NCBI RefSeq assembly: GCF_030908385.1
Contig: NZ_CP133091.1
Span: 3,591,501-3,655,500 of the forward strand
Source of the DNA: Mangrovimonas sp. YM274
GTDB taxonomy: Bacteria; Bacteroidota; Bacteroidia; Flavobacteriales; Flavobacteriaceae
DNA: 64,000 nucleotides
Direction: 5' to 3'
The notes below the pieces were generated by a model. It searched no databases, was not told the DNA's origin, and worked only from the letters and a program-made list of their open reading frames with translations. The stretch's first letter is position 1. Each line of letters starts with the position of its first letter. The translations under genes and the position numbers were made by a program. Of the stretch, positions 35,358-44,930 are shown piece after piece.

Positions 35358-38300
35358 TTAGAAATTTACGTTAATGTTTAACCCGATACTTCTTGTAGAA
35401 GGTTGGTTATAGATATCCACTCCCTGAAGCCCCAAACCTGTACTAGCAGCCACATTAGGATCGAACGGTGCATCTTTATAAAAGAAGAACAAGTTATTGG
35501 CAATCAAAGAGAAGCTTACATCGTCAATAAACTTGTCCTGAAGATTTAGTCTATACCCTAAAGACAATTCTCTTAAGCTCACATTGGTAGCATCATATAC
35601 ATATTCACCTAACATACCATCTCTTCCGCCAATAGCATTGAAATACTCCTGTGCTGTGATTTGAGAAGCCACACCACTTTCATCAACCACATCAACCATA
35701 CCTCCGTTGGTATTTCTAACATCAGCTGAAGCTTGAGACACTCCATACTTATCATTTACTGCTTCGGTAACACTCATAACATCACCACCAAACTTCCCGT
35801 CTATCAAAACATTTAAAGTGAAGTTCCCAAATTCAAACGTATTGTTCCAACCAAGAGTAAAATCTGGCTGGGCGTGCGCCACAGTTTCAAAATCGGTTGA
35901 CATTAGGGTTCCTGAAGAATTAATTACAGGTGTGCCATTTTCGTCTCTTACCAAGGAACGCGCTTTAATGCTTCCAAAATCTTCTCCTTCAATTAAGGAA
36001 TACTCATATCCGTTCACTCCTCTAGCCGTAATAATTGCCTCACCATCCTGTAGAGATGGATGTACAGAAATCACTTCATTATTGTTTTGGGCAAAATTCA
36101 CAGAAGACTCCCAAGAGAATTTATCTGTCTGTACCGGCGTTGCATTCAACACAATCTCAAAACCTTCATTTGAAATCTCACCGGCATTTACAATGTTTTG
36201 TGAATATCCATTTGGATTTGGCTCCGCCTGAATGTAAAAGATTTGATTGAAAGTATTGGTGTTGTAATAAGTAAAGTCGAATCCTAAGCGATTGTTGAAA
36301 AAGCGCCACTCGGTTCCAATTTCAAAGGACTTTTGTCTTTCAGGATCTAATGTTTCCCCTTCCAAAGGTGCAAAAGGCGCTGTTCCAATTCCCGTATTGG
36401 TAGCATTGATAGAATTAAGAGGAATAGTAGCATACACCGGAATATCCGATCCAACTTCGGCATACGATCCGCGAAGCTTCGCAAAGGAAATACCATCTGG
36501 CATATCGAACATTTCAGATAGTACAGTGGTTAAACCAATCGATGGATAAAAGAAGGAATTCGAATCGGTATTCACCAAGGTTGAAGACCAATCGCTTCTT
36601 CCGGTAACATCCAAGAATATCATATCCTTGAAACCAAAGTTAGCCGACCCAAATACCGACTGCACCTCTCTTCTTCCTACAGATTGGCGAATATTGTTGG
36701 TATTGGCAAAGTTGGCAATTGTAAAGACATTAGGATAAATCAAGCCAGCACCATCTCTTCCTGAATCCAAATAAACCTGATCGCCAATCGTGTATTTCGT
36801 CAAACTAGATCCTAAAATTCCACTAAAGGTGAAATTCTCCGAAAAATCTTTATTATAGTTTAAAATGAAGTCGATGTACTGTTGTGAGTTTTCTGTTTTC
36901 TCAAGAATATAACGACCATTATCCCCTGAGTTCACAGGATCTGTTCCCGCATATTGTCTCTTATCAAAAGTGAAAAACGACTTATCGTAACTTCCTCTAG
37001 ACTGCAAGGAAAGCGCATTTGTAATTTGATACTTAACAGATAGGTTTGCATATACACGCTGCGCAATATCCTTACTCGGACTTCTATGAATTAACCAATA
37101 TGGGTTTTGTTGAATATTCTCATCAAAAGACGTAGCATATTGATCCATTTGGTTCAAAGCCGTATTGAAATATTCATATTTGTTTTTGTAGATATCTCTA
37201 TCAATCCCTACAGGATGCAAATACACGCCAGTCAATGGGTTTGAATACAAACCATTTGTTGGACGGTTCCAAATACGTTGGTCTGATAAATTAATACTTG
37301 CAGATACATCAATTTTTTCATCTAGAAACTTAGCTGTTTCCCTAAGAGTAATATTATTTCTCACCAAACGGTTCTCAGGAATCACGCCTTCTCCAATAGT
37401 ATTAGCATAAGAAAAATAGGTTTGGGCCTTTTGGTTCCCCGCTGTTAGCGACATGGAACTAATAGAAGTAAATCCAGTATTGAAGAAGTCTTTAGGGTCG
37501 TTAGACAAACCACCTTCTTTATCTCCCCAAGATTTAGCATCTACTACCCTTCCATTTTCAGCTATGGGTTGTCCAACAGAAACACTTTGGTATTCCGATT
37601 GCAGCTCAGGCAAAGACATCACATTGTCCACAGTAAAATTAGAAGTAAAGTTTACAGCTAAAGTTCCCTCCTTACCTTTTTTAGTAGTAATTAAAATCAC
37701 ACCATTTGCTCCTTGACTTCCATACAAAGCCGAAGCCGAGGCTCCTTTTAAAACCGTCATGCTTTCTATATCGTCAGGGTTGATCATGGACATGACATCT
37801 CCTCCATCACGGTTTCCTGTCTGGCTACCAAAAATATCTGTACCGGGTTCATTTCCGTTAGAACCGTTTCCACTATTAAGCATTGGAATACCATCAATTA
37901 CATATAATGGATCATTATCACTTGTAGAGGCATTACCTCTCAAAACCACTTTTACAGCACCACCCAAACCAGAAGAACTTCTTGAAATAGTAACCCCGGC
38001 AGACTTACCAGACAAACTATTAATAGGGTTGGTTTGTTTCACTTTGGTAAGCTCATCACCACTTACCTCTTGCGCCGAATAAGTCAAGGCCTTTTTCTCT
38101 TTGGAAATCCCCAAAGCCGTTACAATAACTTCTCCCAACATCTCCGTATCTTCCGCCAATTGCACATTTATAACATTGCTATCTGCAACTGTGACCTTTT
38201 TGGTGGTCATTCCCAAATAACTAAAAGTAAGTACGTCACCAACCGATGCCGTTAAGGTATAATTACCATCAAAATCTGTTTGCGTCCCATGGGTAGTTCC

Positions 38301-38447
38301 TTCAACCAACACATTGACACCTGGAATAGGCATCCCGTTGGCCTGGGAAGTAACAGTTCCGGTCACTGTTTTTTCCTGCGCAAATGTGAAGTTTACAGCA
38401 AAAAATAACAATGAACACAAAAACGTCATTTTTAAATTGTGTTTCAT
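35358..38447 (-). CDS. SusC/RagA-like TonB-dependent transporter of the GlcNAc/chitin locus
   Basis: 1029 residues. Signal peptide ends VNFTFAQE. A carboxypeptidase-D-like domain (GTVTSQANGMPIPGVNVLV ... DFDGNYTL), a plug domain (EVIVTALGISKEKK; NPINSLSGKSAGVTI) and the signature DIESMTVLKGASASALYGSQ followed by GANGVILITTKKG are clear. The barrel ends SIGLNINVNF. It is the first gene of a minus-strand unit (susC-susD-nagB-GH20-kinase), divergent from the LytS/LytR pair that probably controls it. Confidence 0.96.
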   Translation of the reverse strand: MKHNLKMTFLCSLLFFAVNFTFAQEKTVTGTVTSQANGMPIPGVNVLVEGTTHGTQTDFDGNYTLTASVGDVLTFSYLGMTTKKVTVADSNVINVQLAEDTEMLGEVIVTALGISKEKKALTYSAQEVSGDELTKVKQTNPINSLSGKSAGVTISRSSSGLGGAVKVVLRGNASTSDNDPLYVIDGIPMLNSGNGSNGNEPGTDIFGSQTGNRDGGDVMSMINPDDIESMTVLKGASASALYGSQGANGVILITTKKGKEGTLAVNFTSNFTVDNVMSLPELQSEYQSVSVGQPIAENGRVVDAKSWGDKEGGLSNDPKDFFNTGFTSISSMSLTAGNQKAQTYFSYANTIGEGVIPENRLVRNNITLRETAKFLDEKIDVSASINLSDQRIWNRPTNGLYSNPLTGVYLHPVGIDRDIYKNKYEYFNTALNQMDQYATSFDENIQQNPYWLIHRSPSKDIAQRVYANLSVKYQITNALSLQSRGSYDKSFFTFDKRQYAGTDPVNSGDNGRYILEKTENSQQYIDFILNYNKDFSENFTFSGILGSSLTKYTIGDQVYLDSGRDGAGLIYPNVFTIANFANTNNIRQSVGRREVQSVFGSANFGFKDMIFLDVTGRSDWSSTLVNTDSNSFFYPSIGLTTVLSEMFDMPDGISFAKLRGSYAEVGSDIPVYATIPLNSINATNTGIGTAPFAPLEGETLDPERQKSFEIGTEWRFFNNRLGFDFTYYNTNTFNQIFYIQAEPNPNGYSQNIVNAGEISNEGFEIVLNATPVQTDKFSWESSVNFAQNNNEVISVHPSLQDGEAIITARGVNGYEYSLIEGEDFGSIKARSLVRDENGTPVINSSGTLMSTDFETVAHAQPDFTLGWNNTFEFGNFTLNVLIDGKFGGDVMSVTEAVNDKYGVSQASADVRNTNGGMVDVVDESGVASQITAQEYFNAIGGRDGMLGEYVYDATNVSLRELSLGYRLNLQDKFIDDVSFSLIANNLFFFYKDAPFDPNVAASTGLGLQGVDIYNQPSTRSIGLNINVNF

Positions 38448-38687
38448 AAAATGAATTGTTTAGTTGTTTATTGATGTCCAAAGTAACTAGGATGAAAAAT
38501 ATTAAGAAAAAAAATATATAAACGACAAGAATTAACACACAGACAACATTCTATTAACGATAAACGATTTCCTACAAATAAACAATTGTCATTTTTATTG
38601 CTAATCACATAATATATTTCTAAAATTGTCATAATTATTTAAAGAATCAACAACACAAATATTCATTTAAAACAAAAACCTCAACTC
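38448..38687. promoter_or_regulatory. Divergent control region between susC and lytS
   Basis: A 240-base AT-rich region. A 9-bp direct repeat AATTGTCAT occurs at 38584-38592 and 38624-38632, exactly 40 bp apart. Nearby, ATCGTT occurs twice, 7 bp apart, on the minus strand around 38555-38570. Both are candidate LytTR-type response-regulator sites. A near-match to the -7 box (TTACTTTG) lies on the minus strand about 40 bases before susC. Confidence 0.4.
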
Positions 38688-39728
38688 TTGCTAAACAAAA
38701 AAATAGCTAACAATATTCCTTTAAAGTATCATATCCTGTTTTGGTTGCTGTACTTTACCTTTAATGTGGTACGATGGGGAAGCTATTTTAATGACTATTG
38801 GTACTCCTTAAAATCCAACCTTGTTGAATTCCCAATCCACATTATTGTGGTGTATATCAATGTATATTATCTCATTCCGAAATTCATTTTAAGGCGGAAA
38901 TACAAAACCTACATAGCATGGCTCTTAGGGATCCTTATCTTGGTTTATTTGGTGAGAACAGGACTCAACTATCTTTTGGTTACCAAGGAAATTTGGCCAG
39001 AAGCCGAAGAGGCCGGAAAGTTCCTTGAAACCAACCACCTCATTGCTGTAATTTTGGGAGAACTGTATGTTTTGGCCTTTGTAACCGCCATACAACTGCT
39101 TATTGATTGGCCAATCGAACTGCGACGAAATGAAGACCTTGCCAAATTACAACTGAGCACGGAGTTGAAATTTTTGAGAACCCAAATACAGCCACATTTC
39201 TTCTTCAACACCTTAAACAACCTTTACGCGCTCACTCTACAAAAATCGGATGACGCTCCAAGGCTGGTGATTAAACTTTCGGACATTATGCAATATGTAC
39301 TGTATGAAGTGAACAGCTCCAAAGCCAATTTGCTGGAAGAAATCAACCATATCAACAATTATATCGACATAGAACAAATTCGTTTTAAGGACCGCATAGA
39401 TTCTGAACTTGACATTACTGGAGATATTGAAGATGTTCAAGTACCACCTCTACTGTTTTTATCATTTATTGAAAACTGTTTCAAACATGGCCTCAAAGGA
39501 AATGACAATATCAAGATTAATATGAGTTTTGAAATTCTCAACAAACACTATTTGGAATTCAAATTATCCAATACGTTTAACCCAGAAGTTGTTCAAGAAA
39601 ACAACCACGGTATTGGGATTGCCAACACCAAACGAAGGTTAAATTTATTATTTTCCAATGATTATGTCCTTGAAACTGATATTTTAGACGACACTTATAA
39701 CATTTACTTAAAAATTCCTATCCAATGA
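38688..39728 (+). CDS. LytS/YehU-type sensor histidine kinase
   Basis: 346 residues from a TTG at 38688; no in-frame ATG lies near enough to replace it. Four membrane helices cover ~12-140. The His_kinase domain (PF06580 type) starts ~155, with the phospho-acceptor in RTQIQPHFFFNTLNN (H170), the N-box region LLFLSFIENCFKHGLKG and the G-box HGIGIANTKRRLNLLF. It overlaps the response regulator gene by 4 bases, and the two form a two-component system. Being divergent from susC and upstream of the sugar transporter, it probably senses GlcNAc-type signals through its membrane domain (inference). Confidence 0.92.
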   Translation: MLNKKIANNIPLKYHILFWLLYFTFNVVRWGSYFNDYWYSLKSNLVEFPIHIIVVYINVYYLIPKFILRRKYKTYIAWLLGILILVYLVRTGLNYLLVTKEIWPEAEEAGKFLETNHLIAVILGELYVLAFVTAIQLLIDWPIELRRNEDLAKLQLSTELKFLRTQIQPHFFFNTLNNLYALTLQKSDDAPRLVIKLSDIMQYVLYEVNSSKANLLEEINHINNYIDIEQIRFKDRIDSELDITGDIEDVQVPPLLFLSFIENCFKHGLKGNDNIKINMSFEILNKHYLEFKLSNTFNPEVVQENNHGIGIANTKRRLNLLFSNDYVLETDILDDTYNIYLKIPIQ

Positions 39729-40447
39729 AAATTAAGTGCGTAATCATAGATGACGAATCGTTGGCCATTGAAGTGATCGAAAGTCACCTAAAGAACTTTG
39801 ACCATGTAGAAGTTTTGGGCACTTTTAATAATCCACTGAAGGCTTACAGCCTCTTGGAACAGGAAAAAATAGATATTGTTTTTCTGGATATCAATATGCC
39901 ACAAATGTCCGGCTTCACTTTTATCGAAAACCTAAATCACAAACCTCTTATTGTCATTACCACCGCTTACCGGGAATATGCCGTAAAGAGTTTCGAACTC
40001 AATGTTTTGGATTATTTGGTCAAACCAATTCCTTTTACACGCTTTCTAAAAACCATGAATAAGGTATACCAGCAGGTTTATCTTAACAATGTAAGCAATG
40101 ATTCCAACCTTCAACAGGAACCTCATATTTTTCTTAAGGTAAATAAAAAACTGATTAAGGTGAATTTGGGAGACATTCTGTATATAGAAAGCTTAAAGGA
40201 CTATATAAAAGTCATCACAACCATGGGCGATTATGTGGTTCACAAATCCCTTACAGCTATTAGTGAAGAATTGCCACAATCCAATTTTATTAGGGTACAC
40301 AGGTCCTACACCATTTCAATCAATAAAATTGTGGCCCTTGAAGGAAATACTATTGAGATTTCAAATAAAAAAATACCCATTGGGAGAAACTACCTAAAAC
40401 AAACCAAGGAGCGCATTTTCAACACCACCGAAGATATAGAGAACTAA
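39725..40447 (+). CDS. LytR/AlgR-type response regulator with LytTR DNA-binding domain
   Basis: 240 residues. Receiver domain 1-120 with acidic pocket IIDDE (7-11), phospho-acceptor D55 in VFLDINMPQMSG and the conserved lysine in YLVKPIPF. The LytTR domain (~135-235) shows IFLKVNKKLIKVNLGDILYI, the IESLKDYIKV turn and FIRVHRSYTISINKI. It is translationally coupled to the kinase (ATGA overlap). LytTR proteins bind short direct repeats, and candidate repeats lie in the gap at 38448-38687. Confidence 0.94.
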   Translation: MKIKCVIIDDESLAIEVIESHLKNFDHVEVLGTFNNPLKAYSLLEQEKIDIVFLDINMPQMSGFTFIENLNHKPLIVITTAYREYAVKSFELNVLDYLVKPIPFTRFLKTMNKVYQQVYLNNVSNDSNLQQEPHIFLKVNKKLIKVNLGDILYIESLKDYIKVITTMGDYVVHKSLTAISEELPQSNFIRVHRSYTISINKIVALEGNTIEISNKKIPIGRNYLKQTKERIFNTTEDIEN

Positions 40448-40468
40448 CTCAAAATTAAAACCTAACTT

Positions 40469-41797
40469 ATGTCTAAAGCTATAGATATGCCCGTTTCACA
40501 AAAACAAAGCAGCTTATTTCCTATTCTGGTCATTGCCGGATTGTTTTTCATTTTTGGATTCATTACCTGGATCAACGGGGCCTTGATTCCATTTATGAAA
40601 ACCATCAACGAATTAACCGATGCCCAATCCTATTTGGTAGCCTCGGCCTCCTATATTTCCTTCGTGGTCATGGCACTTCCCTCCTCTTTTATCATTGGTA
40701 AAATTGGCTATAAAAAAAGTATGTCACTTGGACTAATCATCATGGCCCTAGGAGCCCTATTGTTCATACCCGCTGCCGAAGCCAGAACTTATTGGGTGTT
40801 TCTTACCGGAATTTTTATTCAAGGTGCAGGTATGACCTTATTACAAACAGCCTCCAATCCTTATATTACCATTTTGGGACCTATTGAAAGTGCTGCAAAA
40901 CGTATTGCTATTATGGGGATTGCCAACAAAGTTGCCGGCGCTTTGGGGTCGGTGATTTTTGGAGCCCTTTTACTTTCAGGAATTGATGACATTAAAGAAA
41001 AATTAAGCATTGTAGACGCCACTGAAAAAGCTTCTTTGCTTAATCAAATGGCCGATAGCGTTGTCATGCCATACATTGTTATGGCTGTTGTTTTATTCAT
41101 TTTGGGAATCTTGATAAGAAAAGTAAACCTTCCACATGTTGAAGCAGAACAAGAAGAATTAAAGGAAGGTGAAACCGCCAAAACAAGCATCTTCCAATTC
41201 CCTCATTTATGGTTGGGCGTAATCGCACTTTTTGTTTATGTAGGAGCCGAAGTAATTGCAGGTGACACTATTATTTCCTACGGACTCTCCTTGAATTTAC
41301 CTGTTGAAGAGGCTAAATTCTTCACGCTTTTTACCTTAATGGCCATGGTATTCACCTATGCCTTAGGCGTCTTTTTGATCCCTAAATATATGAGTCAGGT
41401 TTTTGCCCTAAAAGCCAGTGCTGTTTTGGGGATCTTGTTTTCCATATGCATTTTATGGACCAGTGGTTTTACTTCTGTGCTGTTTGTGGCAGCCCTAGGA
41501 ATTGCCAATGCTTTGGTATGGCCGGCTATTTGGCCTCTAGCTTTAAAAGGCCTTGGAAAATTCACCAAAACCGGATCGGCACTTTTAATTATGGCGATCT
41601 CAGGAGGGGCCATAATTCCGCCATTGTACGGAACCTTGGTTGACCATAAAAAGGAGGCCTTATTAGCCAGTGGTGCGGATGCCGTAAATTCAGCTGCGGA
41701 AGCTTCCACCTCTAGCTATTGGATTTTAATTCCATGTTATGTTTTGATTCTTTTTTACGCCCTTTACGGACACAAAATAAGATTCAAAAACAGCTAA
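40469..41797 (+). CDS. MFS sugar transporter, FucP/NagP type
   Basis: 442 residues, 12 membrane helices. N-terminal FFIFGFITWINGALIPFMK (about 26-44) and the GAGMTLLQTASNPYITILGP segment (about 118-137) are typical of the FucP family. The nearest functional analogues in marine bacteria are NagP GlcNAc permeases. It lies 21 bases after the response regulator and 11 bases before the NagX-like gene. The probable role is uptake of GlcNAc across the inner membrane. Substrate is inferred from context. Confidence 0.88.
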   Translation: MSKAIDMPVSQKQSSLFPILVIAGLFFIFGFITWINGALIPFMKTINELTDAQSYLVASASYISFVVMALPSSFIIGKIGYKKSMSLGLIIMALGALLFIPAAEARTYWVFLTGIFIQGAGMTLLQTASNPYITILGPIESAAKRIAIMGIANKVAGALGSVIFGALLLSGIDDIKEKLSIVDATEKASLLNQMADSVVMPYIVMAVVLFILGILIRKVNLPHVEAEQEELKEGETAKTSIFQFPHLWLGVIALFVYVGAEVIAGDTIISYGLSLNLPVEEAKFFTLFTLMAMVFTYALGVFLIPKYMSQVFALKASAVLGILFSICILWTSGFTSVLFVAALGIANALVWPAIWPLALKGLGKFTKTGSALLIMAISGGAIIPPLYGTLVDHKKEALLASGADAVNSAAEASTSSYWILIPCYVLILFYALYGHKIRFKNS

Positions 41798-41808
41798 TAT
41801 TTTCTTTG

Positions 41809-42894
41809 ATGAAAAATAGAATTGAAGCCGTTGACCTCTTACGGGGATTCACCATTGTGGCCATGATTTTGGTCAACACCCCCGGAGATTGGAGTCATGT
41901 CTACCAACCACTATTGCATGCTGAATGGAATGGACTCACACCAACAGACTTGATATTTCCATTCTTCCTATTTATTGTGGGCATCTCCATCTATTTTTCG
42001 TACAAAAACAAACCCAACACAGTCCCAACCTATCGAAAAATAACCATTAGAAGTTTAAAACTGATTAGCTTGGGACTCTTTCTAAATCTATTTGTCCCAT
42101 ATCTCCCATTTATTACTGACTTAAGCACCTTCAGAATTCCGGGTGTTTTACAACGGATTGGAATCGTCTTTTTGATTTCCTCTATCTTATATCTGAATTG
42201 CAAACCAAGAACGCTGCTTTTTATCAGCATTGCCATTTTAATATCCTATTCCATTTTTTTAGGATGGATTCCTTTTCCAAACGGTACTTTATCAAGCTTG
42301 GACCGAACACCAAATAATTGGGCCAATTATATAGACCTTAAAGTTTTTGGGCAACATATGTGGCAAGCAGATTACGACCCAGAAGGATTACTGAGCACAT
42401 TGCCTTCAATCGTGAGTTGTGTTACTGGAATTCTCATCGGGAAACTTTTAGACGGACCAACACCCTTAAGGTATTTGACCCGAGCAATTGTGATACTTTT
42501 GGCAACGGGATATTTATTGAGTATTTGGATTCCCATCAACAAAGCTTTATGGAGCAGCAGCTTCGTTTTAGTCACCTGTGGTTGGGGTACACTTATCCTC
42601 ACCATTATATATTATATTACCGATGTGAAGAAACTATCTTTCGGAGCGATATTCAAGCAGGTCGGCATGAATGCCATAGTCATCTACTTTCTATCTAGTT
42701 TGATTTCAAAGTCGTTTTACTTGATTCCTATTGGTGAATCACATAATGTACATTCATGGCTTTACCATAAGGTCTTCACTTTTCCTATCATTTCCCAAGA
42801 GTTATCATCTTTATTGTACGCATTAACCGTAGTCATGTTTTATATGGTATTGGCACATATTCTATATACAAGAAAGGTCTTTATAAAAGTATAA
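41809..42894 (+). CDS. NagX-like / DUF5009 membrane protein (HGSNAT-related)
   Basis: 361 residues from the ATG at 41809. A frame extended to 41719 overlaps the transporter gene and is rejected. The start (MKNRIEAVDLLRGFTIVAMI) is the hallmark of the heparan-alpha-glucosaminide N-acetyltransferase-like family, with about 10 helices. A luminal loop after helix 1 (NTPGDWSHVYQPLLHAEWNG) contains the conserved histidine region, followed by DLIFPFFLFIVGISI. Bacterial members next to GlcNAc genes are called NagX. A role in moving or modifying amino sugars at the inner membrane is proposed but not shown. It is the last gene of the lytS-lytR-transporter unit. Confidence 0.82.
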   Translation: MKNRIEAVDLLRGFTIVAMILVNTPGDWSHVYQPLLHAEWNGLTPTDLIFPFFLFIVGISIYFSYKNKPNTVPTYRKITIRSLKLISLGLFLNLFVPYLPFITDLSTFRIPGVLQRIGIVFLISSILYLNCKPRTLLFISIAILISYSIFLGWIPFPNGTLSSLDRTPNNWANYIDLKVFGQHMWQADYDPEGLLSTLPSIVSCVTGILIGKLLDGPTPLRYLTRAIVILLATGYLLSIWIPINKALWSSSFVLVTCGWGTLILTIIYYITDVKKLSFGAIFKQVGMNAIVIYFLSSLISKSFYLIPIGESHNVHSWLYHKVFTFPIISQELSSLLYALTVVMFYMVLAHILYTRKVFIKV

Positions 42895-43076
42895 TCCAAA
42901 CTTCAAGCGGTCTTAACCTCGCCAAAAGAATTTTTAAGCTTCTGGTAAGAAAACAAACCCTTTGACCAGGTGTTAACAAGAAAATCGCCCAAACAGACCT
43001 AACATATTGAAAGTGTTCAACTAATGTGAAGCTACTATTCTATTAAATTGACTGATAAAATTTAAGCTCGCACTAT

Positions 43077-43106
43077 TTGGTAATCAAATATATAATCGTA
43101 AATTTG
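43077..43106 (+). promoter_or_regulatory. Promoter of the rplM-rpsI operon (flavobacterial type)
   Basis: -33 TTG at 43077-43079 and -7 TAAATTTG at 43099-43106, spaced 19 bases. This is an exact match to the TTG/TAnnTTTG pattern of Bacteroidota primary-sigma promoters. It leaves a ~40-base leader to the GTG start of rplM. The rest of the gap from 42895 shows no gene. Confidence 0.7.
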
Positions 43107-43151
43107 CAAACTCTTTTTGAGAGAGGAATGTTTAATTTAAATTAAGTAAGT

Positions 43152-43607
43152 GTGGACACATTAAGCTACAAAACTATTTCAGCAAACAAAGCTACTGTAA
43201 ACAAAGAGTGGGTTTTGGTTGACGCTGAAGGTCAGACTTTAGGTCGTTTAGCTTCAAAAGTTGCAAAACTTTTAAGAGGTAAACATAAGCCTAACTTCAC
43301 ACCACACGTTGATTGCGGAGATAACGTAATTGTTATCAATGCAGAAAAAATCAACTTGACAGGAAACAAGTGGAACGACAAAACCTACATTCGTCACACA
43401 GGTTACCCAGGTGGTCAAAGAAGTTTAACTGCTACCGAGATGTTTGGAAAAGATCCAGCAAGGTTAGTAGAAAAATCAGTAAAAGGAATGTTGCCTAAAA
43501 ACAAATTAGGAGCAAACTTATTCCGTAATCTAAATGTTGTTGTTGGTGCAGCTCATACTCATGAGGCTCAAAAACCAAAAACAATTAACTTAAACGAATT
43601 CAATTAA
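43152..43607 (+). CDS. rplM: Ribosomal protein uL13
   Basis: 151 residues, starting at GTG (43152-43154), with the expected N-terminus [19 protein letters not shown]. Conserved L13 segments are present: [44 protein letters not shown] and [10 protein letters not shown]. It binds 23S rRNA early in large-subunit assembly. The stop overlaps the start of rpsI by one base (TAATG), the usual L13-S9 pairing. Confidence 0.98.
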   Translation: MDTLSYKTISANKATVNKEWVLVDAEGQTLGRLASKVAKLLRGKHKPNFTPHVDCGDNVIVINAEKINLTGNKWNDKTYIRHTGYPGGQRSLTATEMFGKDPARLVEKSVKGMLPKNKLGANLFRNLNVVVGAAHTHEAQKPKTINLNEFN

Positions 43608-43993
43608 TGGAAGTAATTCACAAAATCGGCCGTAGAAAGACGGCTGTTGCTCGTGTGTATGTAGCCCAAGGATCTGGGAACATCACGGTTAACAAAAAAG
43701 ACATGGCGGTTTATTTTCCTACTGCAACGTTACAGTACAAAGTAAACCAACCTTTGGCCATGACTAACAATGATGGCAACTTTGACATTACTGTTAATGT
43801 ATATGGCGGTGGTATTACCGGTCAGGCAGAAGCAATCCGTTTGGCAATTTCTCGCGCTATGTGTGAGCTAGATGCAGAAAACAGATTGGTTTTAAAACCA
43901 GAAGGTTTATTGACAAGAGACCCAAGAATGGTAGAGCGTAAGAAATTCGGTCAGAAGAAAGCTCGTAAGAAATTCCAGTTCTCTAAACGTTAA
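43607..43993 (+). CDS. rpsI: Ribosomal protein uS9
   Basis: 128 residues with the full S9 pattern: IGRRKTAVARVYV near the start, GGGITGQAEAIRLAISRA in the middle and the basic tail DPRMVERKKFGQKKARKKFQFSKR split over the last 24 residues. The C-terminal SKR reaches the tRNA anticodon stem in the P site. Start overlaps the rplM stop. Confidence 0.98.
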   Translation: MEVIHKIGRRKTAVARVYVAQGSGNITVNKKDMAVYFPTATLQYKVNQPLAMTNNDGNFDITVNVYGGGITGQAEAIRLAISRAMCELDAENRLVLKPEGLLTRDPRMVERKKFGQKKARKKFQFSKR

Positions 43994-44056
43994 TCCCACA
44001 GTAAAAGAAACAAACCAGTTTTTGTTGTCCATAGCCTGTTAAGGTTAGGATTTAGT

Positions 44057-44111
44057 TTAGCATCTAAATGGATAAGGCGAATGCCCAGCATGACCACTTA
44101 GCCATTGCTAA
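44057..44111 (+). ncRNA. Structured leader of rpsB, possible autoregulatory element
   Basis: The 143-base gap before rpsB folds into a long interrupted stem: TTAGC (44057-44061)/GCTAA (44107-44111), AATGG (44067-44071)/CCATT (44102-44106) and TAAG (44073-44076)/CTTA (44097-44100), with a small GGC/GCC hairpin in the loop. It ends 25 bases before the rpsB ATG. S2 is known to repress its own mRNA in other bacteria, so this may be its target (inference). Confidence 0.45.
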
Positions 44112-44136
44112 TCAACAGAACGTAAACTATTACAAA

Positions 44137-44907
44137 ATGGAAAAAGTAGAAGTAAAAGAATTATTAGAAGCAGGTGTACATTTTGGTCACTTGACCAGAA
44201 AATGGGATCCAAACATGGCTCCTTACATCTACATGGAGCGTAACGGCATCCATATCATCAATCTTTACAAGACAGCTGCAAAAATCGAGGAGACTGCTGA
44301 AGCCCTTCACAAAATTGCTGCTTCTGGAAAGAAAATCTTATTTGTTGCTACAAAAAAGCAAGCAAAAGACATCGTTGCTGAAAAAGCAGGCGCTGTAAAC
44401 ATGCCATACATCACCGAAAGATGGCCAGGTGGAATGTTGACCAACTTTGTAACTATCAGAAAAGCTGTTAAGAAAATGGCTTCTATCGATAGAATGAAAA
44501 AAGATGGAACTTTCAACACGCTATCTAAAAAAGAGCGTTTACAAGTAGATCGTTTAAGAGCCAAGTTGGAGAAAAACTTAGGATCTATCAGCGACATGAC
44601 TCGTTTGCCAGGAGCTTTGTTTGTAGTGGATATCAAACGTGAGCACATTGCAATTAAAGAAGCTCAAAAATTAAACATTCCAATCTTTGCAATGGTAGAT
44701 ACCAACTCTGACCCACGTCAAGTTGACTATTTGATTCCTTCAAATGATGATGCTTCGAAATCTATAGATAAAGTTTTATCTCTTGTAACTTCAGCTATCG
44801 CTGATGGTTTGGCCGAAAGAAAATCGGACAAAGTTGCCAAAGAAGAAGGTAAAACTTCAGCAAAGAAACCAGCTAAAGCTAAAGTTGCTGGTGACGAAGA
44901 AGAATAA
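44137..44907 (+). CDS. rpsB: Ribosomal protein uS2
   Basis: 256 residues from the ATG at 44137. An in-frame ATG at 44068 would add 23 non-homologous residues that fall within the structured leader, so it is rejected. S2 signatures are present: LLEAGVHFGHLTRKWDPNM, YIYMERNGIHIINL, FVATKKQAKDIV, ERWPGGMLTNF, LPGALFVVDIKREHIAIKEA and VDTNSDPRQVDYLIPSND. The lysine/alanine-rich tail (KTSAKKPAKAKVAG) is typical of flavobacteria. The protein sits at the platform of the small subunit. Confidence 0.98.
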   Translation: MEKVEVKELLEAGVHFGHLTRKWDPNMAPYIYMERNGIHIINLYKTAAKIEETAEALHKIAASGKKILFVATKKQAKDIVAEKAGAVNMPYITERWPGGMLTNFVTIRKAVKKMASIDRMKKDGTFNTLSKKERLQVDRLRAKLEKNLGSISDMTRLPGALFVVDIKREHIAIKEAQKLNIPIFAMVDTNSDPRQVDYLIPSNDDASKSIDKVLSLVTSAIADGLAERKSDKVAKEEGKTSAKKPAKAKVAGDEEE

Positions 44908-44930
44908 GATAACATTTACAAAACACAAAT

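Noticed and set aside
41719-41808. Extended start of the NagX-like protein
   Set aside because: It overlaps the transporter gene. The family-typical start (MKNRIEAVDLLRG) is at 41809.
44068-44136. 23-residue extension of ribosomal protein S2
   Set aside because: The bases form a structured leader, and the normal S2 start is at 44137.
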